A DNA stretch of 64,000 bases. Origin: Brevibacterium yomogidense (lineage in GTDB: Bacteria > Actinomycetota > Actinomycetes > Actinomycetales > Brevibacteriaceae). Of the stretch, positions 34,754 through 42,128 are shown one piece after another. Location: assembly GCF_016107685.1 (NCBI RefSeq), contig NZ_JABASY010000002.1, positions 620,001 to 684,000 on the forward strand, given 5' to 3'. The translations under genes and the position numbers were made by a program. Numbering within the stretch: the first letter of the stretch is position 1; every line of letters begins with the position of its first letter. The notes below the pieces were generated by a model. That model saw only the letters and a program-made list of their open reading frames with translations, was not told the origin of the DNA and searched no databases.

Positions 34754-35923
34754 TCAGCCGCGGACGATCCTGGAGGCAGCACAGCGTCCCGCCGCCGCAG
34801 CGGCGAGGAACGCGATCGGGTCCTGAGCCAGCCCGCGGCCCATCGTCGACAGGCGGACAGGTGAGGCCTCCAAGGCCTCCAGGAGACCTTCGAGTCGCAC
34901 ATCGACGAGCGTGTGCCCGGCCTCGACGAGGCCCGGCAGCTGGGCTGCCGTCTCTGCGGTGACCGCAGCTGGACCGGACTCCCAGCCCTGGGCGACGGCC
35001 GCCTCGGCGTCGGTGAGCGTGTCCGGCAGCGGGACCGGCACGACGCAGCCCACTCGCGCGACCTTCTCCAGCGCGGTGAGCGTGTGGTGGGAGATCCCGC
35101 GGTGGCGGCTGCGGGCGTCCGCCTGCGACATGCGCAGCGCGGCGATCGGAGTGCCCCCCAGCAGCTCAGCGGCGGCCAGATGGTCTCCGACGACCAGCCC
35201 GGAGAAGCCGTAGGGGGTGCCGGTGCCGAGGTTGCCAGGCCCCTGGGACACGACGACGACATCGGCTCGGGCGACGTGCACCGCGGCGAGCAGCCCGGTA
35301 TGCACCGTGACCGCCTCGTAGTCGCCTCCGTGCGCCTGGCCCACCGTCACCGTCGTGTGCAGCCGGTCGGCACGCACGAGCCCGTCGACGGCCTGGGAGA
35401 ACGCCAGCGGCAGCGCCGCCCCGTCCGTCATGACGTAGGCGATGCGCGCGTCCGGACGGTCGGCACGCACACCTGCGATGACCGCGGGCAGGGCGGAATG
35501 GAGGTCCGCGACGACGACCGGGGTGCCCTCGATCCCCGACGCGGTCGCCAGCGTGTCGTGATGGGGCGATTCCTGGTCGTCGACTCCCAGCACCATCGTC
35601 TGCGACGGCGAGTACCGGTCCTTCACGAGATGACCGGGGCCCGGGGGAGGGTCGGCCGGCAGACGTTCGGGTATCGCCGTCACGAGTGCGAAGCCACCCG
35701 TGCCCAGCCGCCTGGCCAGTGCGGACACGTTGAGCAGCACGTCATCGCCGGGCTCCGGGGTGCCCACGAGCTCTGTGTAGGCGAGCGCCCGGACGGAGGG
35801 CGAACCCTGCGGGTCACCCTCGGCGCGACCGGGCAGCGGGGTGTGTAGGTCGACGGTCACCTCCCGTGCACCCGGTCGATCGGAGAGGACTGTGCGGACT
35901 GTCGCGCGACGCCAGTGGATCAT
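34754..35923 (-). CDS. DUF3866 family protein
   Basis: The 389-residue protein belongs to an actinobacterial family that neighbours pafBC. Recognisable pieces are LVKDRYSPSQTMVLGVDDQESPHH, ADVVVVSQGPGNLGTGTPYGFSG and RMSQADARSRHRGISHHTLTAL, which are rich in polar residues suggesting a binding pocket. No catalytic assignment is possible. A TACAGT -10 (minus strand, 35931-35936) ends 7 nt before the ATG, sharing bases with the pafB promoter. Confidence 0.88.
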   Translation of the reverse strand: MIHWRRATVRTVLSDRPGAREVTVDLHTPLPGRAEGDPQGSPSVRALAYTELVGTPEPGDDVLLNVSALARRLGTGGFALVTAIPERLPADPPPGPGHLVKDRYSPSQTMVLGVDDQESPHHDTLATASGIEGTPVVVADLHSALPAVIAGVRADRPDARIAYVMTDGAALPLAFSQAVDGLVRADRLHTTVTVGQAHGGDYEAVTVHTGLLAAVHVARADVVVVSQGPGNLGTGTPYGFSGLVVGDHLAAAELLGGTPIAALRMSQADARSRHRGISHHTLTALEKVARVGCVVPVPLPDTLTDAEAAVAQGWESGPAAVTAETAAQLPGLVEAGHTLVDVRLEGLLEALEASPVRLSTMGRGLAQDPIAFLAAAAAGRCAASRIVRG

Positions 35924-35929
35924 GGTGAG

Positions 35930-35936
35930 TACTGTA
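35930..35936. promoter_or_regulatory. Shared bidirectional -10 for DUF3866 gene and pafB
   Basis: The heptamer TACTGTA reads TACTGT rightwards (35930-35935) and TACAGT leftwards (35931-35936). Each ends exactly 7 nt before a start codon: GTG 35943 of pafB and ATG 35923 of the DUF3866 gene. Confidence 0.55.
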
Positions 35937-35942
35937 GGGGAC

Positions 35943-37109
35943 GTGTCACGAGTGCGACGTCAGACAGAGCGGCTCATGAACCTGCTCATCGCCCTGCGCG
36001 CCGCTCGCGGGTGGACGGACAGGGACGACCTGCGCCGCAGCATCAGCGACTACGCGGACCTGGACGATGCGGCGTTCGACCGCCAGTTCTCCCGCGACAA
36101 GGCTGCGCTGGAGGCGATGGGGATCGCGATCTCCACGACCTCCTGGGACGACCCCTTCACGGACGGGACGGGCTACGGCTACCGCATCGACGACGCCGAC
36201 TACGCGCTCACCCGGATCGACTTCACCCCGGCGGAGGCGGCGGTCGTGTCCGTCACCCAGTCGCTGCTGGCCGACACGGCTCTTGCCGCCGACGCCCGCA
36301 GCGCGCTCAACAAGCTGCGCGGGCTGGGGGAGGGCTTCGCGTCGCCCCCCGACGCCCGTCGAGCGGACGTGCCGGGCACCGTCGTGCCCGCACACGTGGC
36401 CGGTACCGCGTTCGCCGGTCTGCTCCGCGCCGTCGAAGCCCGCCGCGCGGTCGCGTTCGACTACCGGCGCCCCGGTGCGGAACCGACGCGTCGCACCCTC
36501 GAGCCCTACGCGCTCCTCACCCGCGGGGATCGGACGTACGTGGTCGGCAGGGACGTCGATCGCGATGCGATCCGCACGTTCCGTCTGTCCCGCATCCAGG
36601 GCCGGTTGCGCAACGCGCCCCGGCGCCGCGACGGCGACTACACGGTGCCGGACGATTTCGTCGCCTCCGAGTACGTGCGGAGGGACTCCACCCCTCTGCC
36701 CGCCGACGGCGCGTCCCCTGACGGCCGACGCGAAGACCGTGCGCACCCGCACGGTTCGGTGTCAGCGCACCAGCCCGTCGACGTCGCGATCGCCGTCGCT
36801 CCTGGGCGTGCGCTTCCCCTGCGGGACAGTGCGCACGACTCGTGCCCACCTGTCGCCGCGGAATCGCCCCACGTGCCGCACGGCTGGGACGTTCTCGCGC
36901 TGCGGATCGCGGATCACACAGCGTTCGCAGAACGACTGCTCGACTTCTCGCCGTCCGTCGTCGTCCTCGAACCGGCTTCGCTCGTCCGCGCCCACGTCGA
37001 CCTCCTCACCCGGACGGCCCACTCCCTGGACCGGCTCATGACCACTGCGGATCAGTCCGCCGCAGGCAGACCCGCGGGGCGGCCCGCCGCAGAGGAAGGG
37101 GACGACTGA
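35943..37109 (+). CDS. pafB: PafB, WYL-domain transcriptional regulator
   Basis: The 388-residue protein has a winged HTH at about residues 1-75 (QTERLMNLLIALRAARGWT) and a WYL domain (about 150-230: AVEARRAVAFDYRRPG, YALLTRGDRTYVVGRD, FRLSRIQG). A low-complexity linker (about 250-300) and a WCX-type C-terminus follow. PafB with PafC activates the RecA-independent DNA damage response in mycobacteria. GTG 35943 fits the TACTGT -10 at a 7-nt distance; ATG 35922 is the in-frame alternative. It overlaps pafC by 1 bp. Confidence 0.92.
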   Translation: MSRVRRQTERLMNLLIALRAARGWTDRDDLRRSISDYADLDDAAFDRQFSRDKAALEAMGIAISTTSWDDPFTDGTGYGYRIDDADYALTRIDFTPAEAAVVSVTQSLLADTALAADARSALNKLRGLGEGFASPPDARRADVPGTVVPAHVAGTAFAGLLRAVEARRAVAFDYRRPGAEPTRRTLEPYALLTRGDRTYVVGRDVDRDAIRTFRLSRIQGRLRNAPRRRDGDYTVPDDFVASEYVRRDSTPLPADGASPDGRREDRAHPHGSVSAHQPVDVAIAVAPGRALPLRDSAHDSCPPVAAESPHVPHGWDVLALRIADHTAFAERLLDFSPSVVVLEPASLVRAHVDLLTRTAHSLDRLMTTADQSAAGRPAGRPAAEEGDD

Positions 37110-38155
37110 TGTCCGAACGTGCACACGACCGCCTGTCACGGCTCCTGGGTCTCGTCCCCTACCTCACCCGTCGACCGGGCACGGACCTCGCGGACGTCGC
37201 CGCGCACTTCCAAGTCGACGAGGCCCGGATCGTCGACGACCTCGAGCTCCTCTTCGTCACCGGCCGGCCCGGACATATGCCGGACGACCTCATCGAAGCG
37301 GAGTGGGAGGGCGGCGGTGTCTACGTCGGCAACGCGGACGAGGTGTCCGTGCCGGTCCGCCTCAGCCCGCACGAGGCGGGCGGGCTGCTCCTCGCGCTCG
37401 ACTACCTCGAGTCCGCCCACGAAGCCGATCCCACCACGATCGGGACGGTCCGCGAGAAGCTGCGTGCCGCCTCGGGCGGGGAGTCCGGCGGGGCGGTCGA
37501 CGTGGACCCGCCGCGGATGCCTGCGGGCCTCGCCGCGACCGTCCGGTCTGCGATGGACACGGGGACGACGCTCGACATCCGCTACTACGTGCCGGCGCGC
37601 GACGAGCTCACGCAGCGCACCATCCGTCCGCAGCGCCTGCGGCTGGGCCGCGTGTGGTACCTCGACGCGCACTGCCTCACCTCCGGCGGCGAACGGTCCT
37701 TCGCGGTCGAGAGGATCCGTGCGGCCGTCCCCTCCTCGCACGTCCCCTCCGCACAGCCGGCCGGCACCTCCGCACAGTCACGGAACACCGTCGCCGAGGT
37801 GCCGGTCGCCCGGGAGACCGCCTCGGACCCCACGCAGGCAGAGGCTGGCGACCCCGCCCCGCACGGGGGAGCGGAAGACGATGCCGGCCTCGCACTGATT
37901 CTCCGACCCGAGGCCGCGTGGCTCGCGGACGACATCGACGTGGAGACCGCGGGGGGTTCGCGACGCGACGACGTCGACGGGCCGGGGACCGTGGCGCTCG
38001 AGCTGCCGCATGCCGGGCGGGAGTGGGCGGTCCGATTCCTGGGCGCGCACGGCAGGGGAGTGTCACACGCCCATCCGGATGCCGCGGTGCGGCGGGCGGC
38101 GGATGTGACCCACGAGGCCCTGTCCCTGTACTCCCACCGGAGCCCTGAGGACTAG
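37109..38155 (+). CDS. pafC: PafC, WYL-domain transcriptional regulator
   Basis: The 348-residue partner of PafB has an N-terminal HTH-like region (RLSRLLGLVPYLTRRPGTDLADVAAHF) and a WYL domain (about 140-205: TTLDIRYYVPARDE, RVWYLDAHCLTSGGERSF). A roughly 50-residue Ala/Pro/Thr-rich linker and a WCX C-terminus follow. TGATG joins it to pafB. Its TAG stop at 38153-38155 is the first half of a -10 hexamer, TAGAAT, for tatA. Confidence 0.92.
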   Translation: MSERAHDRLSRLLGLVPYLTRRPGTDLADVAAHFQVDEARIVDDLELLFVTGRPGHMPDDLIEAEWEGGGVYVGNADEVSVPVRLSPHEAGGLLLALDYLESAHEADPTTIGTVREKLRAASGGESGGAVDVDPPRMPAGLAATVRSAMDTGTTLDIRYYVPARDELTQRTIRPQRLRLGRVWYLDAHCLTSGGERSFAVERIRAAVPSSHVPSAQPAGTSAQSRNTVAEVPVARETASDPTQAEAGDPAPHGGAEDDAGLALILRPEAAWLADDIDVETAGGSRRDDVDGPGTVALELPHAGREWAVRFLGAHGRGVSHAHPDAAVRRAADVTHEALSLYSHRSPED

Positions 38156-38188
38156 AATGTCCCAGAGCATCGAACACAAGGAGCACGT

Positions 38189-38488
38189 ATGCGCCCGGAG
38201 CCCATCCACATCCTCATCCTCGTCATCGTCATCCTTCTGATCTTCGGCGCGCCCAAGCTGCCGATGATCGCGAAGAACATCGGCAAGTCCCTCAAGGTCT
38301 TCAAGTCCGAGGTGGACGATCTGCGCGGCGACAAGGACAAGGGTGACGCTCAGGACGACACGCGCCAGGAGATCACCGAGGCCCCGTCCCACCCGTCCGT
38401 CGACGACGTGACCGGTGCGAACACCCCGGAATCGAAGCGCGGAGAAGGCGACGCCCTTCCCGACGACGACTCCCGCCGGAACTCCTGA
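38189..38488 (+). CDS. tatA: Twin-arginine translocase subunit TatA
   Basis: The 99-residue protein has one N-terminal membrane helix (IHILILVIVILLIFGAPKLP) with the FG hinge, an amphipathic helix (MIAKNIGKSLKVFKSEV) and an acidic disordered tail. It forms the TatA pore. TAGAAT (38153-38158) and an AAGGAG site precede it. It is followed by tatC at 18 bp, in the usual pafBC-tatAC-helY order of actinobacteria. Confidence 0.95.
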   Translation: MRPEPIHILILVIVILLIFGAPKLPMIAKNIGKSLKVFKSEVDDLRGDKDKGDAQDDTRQEITEAPSHPSVDDVTGANTPESKRGEGDALPDDDSRRNS

Positions 38489-38506
38489 CCCGCGACCCCG
38501 ACGACG

Positions 38507-39325
38507 GTGGAGACCGAAGGAAGAAAGAGCTGGAAGCGCTCGAAGGCGAACCCCGACAAGCGGATGCCGCTGTCGGAGCACCTCATCGAGTTCCGCAACA
38601 GGCTCATCATCTGTGCCGTGGTGCTGATGCTCGCCGCGGTGGGCGGATGGTTCCTCTACGACCCGGTGCTCGCCATCCTGCAGATGCCGGTCGAGGAGAT
38701 CGCGGCGCAGGACGGACGTGTCGCAGAGCTGAACTACGCGGGGATCGCCTCCCCGTTCGACATGAAGATCAAGGTGTCGCTGTTCATCGGCTTCATACTG
38801 TCCTCGCCGGTGTGGATCCAGCAGCTCTGGGCCTTCATCGTCCCAGGCCTCACAAAGACGGAGAAGCGGTACACGCTGGCTTTCGTCGCCGCATCCATCC
38901 CGCTGTTCCTCGCCGGTGCGAGCCTCGCGTTCTTCGCGATGCCGAACGCGGTGCGCGCACTCACGTCGTTCACCCCATCGGGGGCCAGCAACATCATCCC
39001 GGCGCAGGACTACCTCACGTTCGTCATGATCATCATCGTGGTGTTCGGGATCGCGTTCGTCCTGCCCGTCCTCATGGTGGGGCTCAATATGCTGGGGATC
39101 CTCTCCGCGGACCGCATCCGGAAATCGTGGCGCATCGTCGTGCTCATCGTGTTCGTCTTCGCTGCGATCGCCACCCCGGCTCCCGACGCGATCTCGATGT
39201 TCTTCCTCGTCATCCCGATGCTCACGCTGTTCTTCATCGCGTGGGTCATCTGCCTGCTGGGCGACAGACGCCGGAAGAAGCGCCTCATCGCCGAGGGTCT
39301 GTGGGAGGATCCGGCAGAAGACTGA
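38507..39325 (+). CDS. tatC: Twin-arginine translocase subunit TatC
   Basis: The 272-residue six-helix membrane protein receives twin-arginine signal peptides. MPLSEHLIEFRNRL carries the conserved Glu and Arg of the cytoplasmic N-terminus. FIGFILSSPVWIQQLWAFIVPGLTKTEKR and GIAFVLPVLMV are further TatC landmarks. GTG 38507 is the likely start. The C-terminus is short and charged. Confidence 0.96.
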   Translation: METEGRKSWKRSKANPDKRMPLSEHLIEFRNRLIICAVVLMLAAVGGWFLYDPVLAILQMPVEEIAAQDGRVAELNYAGIASPFDMKIKVSLFIGFILSSPVWIQQLWAFIVPGLTKTEKRYTLAFVAASIPLFLAGASLAFFAMPNAVRALTSFTPSGASNIIPAQDYLTFVMIIIVVFGIAFVLPVLMVGLNMLGILSADRIRKSWRIVVLIVFVFAAIATPAPDAISMFFLVIPMLTLFFIAWVICLLGDRRRKKRLIAEGLWEDPAED

Positions 39326-39367
39326 CTACATGGAACGCCCGTCTGCGCAGCAGGCGGAAGCACTGGT

Positions 39368-39388
39368 GGGAGCGGCATCCCCGCTCCC
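39368..39388 (+). terminator. Hairpin between tatC and helY
   Basis: GGGAGCGG (39368-39375) pairs with CCGCTCCC (39381-39388) around a 5-nt loop, just before the helY ribosome-binding site. It supports translation of helY starting at 39405 rather than upstream. Confidence 0.45.
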
Positions 39389-39404
39389 TGAGAGGAACGT
39401 GACC

Positions 39405-42080
39405 ATGAGCGTTGAGCACGACCCCCTCGCCGCTTTCGAGGCCAGTCTGGGGTTCTGCCTCGACCGGTTTCAGAGGACCGCCTGCCAAGACCTGCTGGAA
39501 GAGCGCTCCGTGCTCGTCGCAGCACCCACCGGCGCGGGCAAGACCGTCGTGGCGCAGTTCGCCGTGGCACTGGCCCAGCACCGTGGTGTGAAGGTCTTCT
39601 ACACCTCGCCCATCAAGGCGCTCAGCAATCAGAAGTTCGCAGAGTTCAGCCGGGAGTACGGTCCGGAGAACGTCGGGCTGCTCACGGGTGACACCACCAT
39701 CAACCGGGGCGCACCGATCGTCGTCATGACGACGGAGGTGCTCCGGAACATGCTGTACTCCGGTGAAGCGCTGGACGACCTGGGCTTCGTGGTCCTCGAC
39801 GAGGTCCACTACCTCGCGGACCGATTCCGGGGGCCCGTGTGGGAAGAGGTGATCATCCACCTCCCCGCCCACGTGCGCATCGTCGGCCTGTCCGCGACGG
39901 TGTCCAACGCGGACGAATTCGGTGCGTGGCTGCGGGAGGTGCGCGGCCGACTCGACGTGGTCGTCACGGAGCACCGCCCGGTGCCGCTCCACAACCACGT
40001 GATGGTCGACGGTCGGATCCACCGGCTCTTCCGGGCCGCGTCCAGCACCGATCTGGACCCGGACCTCGTACGGGCGATCCGCCAGCACGAGCACGGGCGC
40101 GGGCGCGGCCAGAAGGGCCGTCGCGGCCGCGGTGGGCCCTCCCGCCCGCCGCGTGTCCCGCGGACGTCCCGACTGGACATCCTCGACCGGCTGGAGTCCG
40201 ATGAGCTGCTGCCGGCCATCTTCTTCATCTTCTCCCGCAATGGATGCGACGAAGCCGTCGAACAGCTGCTCATGCGGGGCGTGGACCTCACCGACGACGC
40301 GGACAAGCAGGCCATCGAGGCGCGTCTGGACGACCTCGTCGAGGAGATGCCGCGGGAGGATCTGGGCATCCTCGGTTTCGGCACGTTCTCGTCGGGGCTG
40401 CTGCACGGCTTCGCGGCCCACCACGCGGGGATGATCCCGCAGTTCAAGGAGCTCGTCGAAGATCTCTTCGCCGCCGGTCACCTGCGGGCCGTCTTCGCCA
40501 CGGAGACCCTCGCCCTTGGCATCAACATGCCGGCACGGACCGTCGTGCTGGAGAAGCTCGTGAAGTTCAACGGGGAAGCGCACGTGCAGATCACCCCCGG
40601 CGAGTACACGCAGCTCACCGGGCGCGCCGGCCGGCGCGGTATCGACACGGAGGGCCATGCGCTCGTCGTGTGGCAGCCCGCGCTCGACATCGCGGATATC
40701 GGCGCCCTCGCGTCGAAGCGCACCTACGCACTCAGGAGCCAATTCGTCCCCACCTACAACATGGCGGCCAATCTGCTCGCGCGGATGGACATCGAATCGG
40801 CCGGGCGTGTCCTCGAGACGTCGTTCGCCCAGTTCCAGGCGGACACCGCCGTCGTGGGACTCGCGCGGAAGCTGCGTCGCAACGAGGAGGCGGTCGAGGG
40901 GTATCGGGAGTCGATGGCCTGCAATCGCGGCGACTTCGCCGAGTACTCCAGGCTTCGTCGCAGCGTGTCCGCGGAGGAGAAGCGGCAGCGGCGCACCCGG
41001 TCGAAGTTCCGCCAGCGTGAGGTGATGGAGTCGCTGGGCCTGCTGCGTGTGGGCGACGCGGTGACGCTGCCGTCGAAGCGGTCGCTGGGTGCCTGCGTCG
41101 TCATCAGCCCCATGCAGCGGAAGGAATCGGACACGCGGCTGCCGAGCGTGCTCACCGAAGAGGGACGGGTCTGGCATCTGCGACCGCACGAGGTGACGGA
41201 GCCCGTCGTGAAGCTGGGCCGGGTGAAATTCCCCAAGAAGTTCAACCACCGGGTCGTCGAGCAGCGCAGGCGCCTGGGGGAGACCCTGGCCGAGGCGCTG
41301 GCGGACGGACGCGTGAAGGACCCGACCACCGCCACTGCGGAAGCGCGGGAGAAGGACAAGAGCGAACGTGCGAGGACGTCGGGTTCCACCCGCGTCGACG
41401 AGCTGCGTGAGGAGATCCGCAGTCACCCGTGCCATGCGTGCCCGGAACGGGAGCATCACGCTCGGTGGGCGGAGCGCGCGGAGAGGCTGGAAGCGGAGAA
41501 CGCGTCCCTGCGAGCGAAGATCGAGGGCCGCACGACATCGATCGCGATGGTCTTCGAACGGGTCTGCGACGTCCTCACGTCCGTGGGCTTCCTCCCCGAC
41601 AGCCACATCCTGCGCAGGATCTATGGGGAACGCGACCTCGTCACCGCACTCGCTGTCCGCGGTGGGATCTTCGACTCCCTCGGTGAACCGGAGATCGCCG
41701 CACTCGCCTCGGGCCTCGTGTACTCCGCGCGGCAGCTGGAGACGTTCGGGCTCCCGCGGATGCCCACGCCCTCACTCGACGCGGCGGCACTGGAGGTGCA
41801 CGGACTGTGGCGGACGGTCACGGAGCTCGAGAGCTCCGCCCGCCTCACAGACACGCCAGAACCCGATTTCGGGATCGCCCGACTCCTGTACGCCTGGACG
41901 GAGGGCGCCACACTGTCCACGACCCTGCGGGGCTCCGGGATCGCTGCGGGTGACTTCGTCCGCTGGGCGAAGCAGACGCTCGACATCCTCGGTCAGATCG
42001 CGGACGTGTGCGATCCCGCCACCGCGGTGCGGGTCCGCCGTGCGGCGGAGTCGGTCCGCCGAGGCGTCGTGTCGGAGTGA
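39405..42080 (+). CDS. helY: Ski2-like DEAD/DEAH-box helicase HelY
   Basis: The 891-residue superfamily 2 helicase is likely active on RNA. APTGAGKTV (Walker A, near residue 40), DEVH (near 131), LSATVSNADEF and QLTGRAGRRGID (motif VI) are all present. The C-terminal half has a beta-barrel insertion and a DSHCT-type helical end (about 720-891). A Gly/Arg patch (GRGRGQKGRRGRGG) sits near residue 230. ATG 39405 follows GAGAGGA; an in-frame ATG at 39330 would put a hairpin inside the coding region. Confidence 0.92.
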   Translation: MSVEHDPLAAFEASLGFCLDRFQRTACQDLLEERSVLVAAPTGAGKTVVAQFAVALAQHRGVKVFYTSPIKALSNQKFAEFSREYGPENVGLLTGDTTINRGAPIVVMTTEVLRNMLYSGEALDDLGFVVLDEVHYLADRFRGPVWEEVIIHLPAHVRIVGLSATVSNADEFGAWLREVRGRLDVVVTEHRPVPLHNHVMVDGRIHRLFRAASSTDLDPDLVRAIRQHEHGRGRGQKGRRGRGGPSRPPRVPRTSRLDILDRLESDELLPAIFFIFSRNGCDEAVEQLLMRGVDLTDDADKQAIEARLDDLVEEMPREDLGILGFGTFSSGLLHGFAAHHAGMIPQFKELVEDLFAAGHLRAVFATETLALGINMPARTVVLEKLVKFNGEAHVQITPGEYTQLTGRAGRRGIDTEGHALVVWQPALDIADIGALASKRTYALRSQFVPTYNMAANLLARMDIESAGRVLETSFAQFQADTAVVGLARKLRRNEEAVEGYRESMACNRGDFAEYSRLRRSVSAEEKRQRRTRSKFRQREVMESLGLLRVGDAVTLPSKRSLGACVVISPMQRKESDTRLPSVLTEEGRVWHLRPHEVTEPVVKLGRVKFPKKFNHRVVEQRRRLGETLAEALADGRVKDPTTATAEAREKDKSERARTSGSTRVDELREEIRSHPCHACPEREHHARWAERAERLEAENASLRAKIEGRTTSIAMVFERVCDVLTSVGFLPDSHILRRIYGERDLVTALAVRGGIFDSLGEPEIAALASGLVYSARQLETFGLPRMPTPSLDAAALEVHGLWRTVTELESSARLTDTPEPDFGIARLLYAWTEGATLSTTLRGSGIAAGDFVRWAKQTLDILGQIADVCDPATAVRVRRAAESVRRGVVSE

Positions 42081-42082
42081 GC

Positions 42083-42107
42083 CCCGCCGGGAGATGATCC
42101 CGGCGGG
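42083..42107. terminator. Bidirectional terminator between helY and secA2
   Basis: CCCGCCGGGA (42083-42092) and TCCCGGCGGG (42098-42107) form a 10-bp stem with loop GATGA. A second hairpin, GGCGGGGC/GCCCCGCC, overlaps the secA2 stop (42121-42139). Confidence 0.6.
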
Positions 42108-42128
42108 TGGCGCCTCAACGGGCGGGGC

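Noticed and set aside
39285..41606. Long minus-strand frame opposite helY (773 codons)
   Set aside because: It is the antisense shadow of a complete helicase with all motifs; its composition is dominated by Arg, Gly, Val and His from high-GC complementarity and has no recognisable domain.
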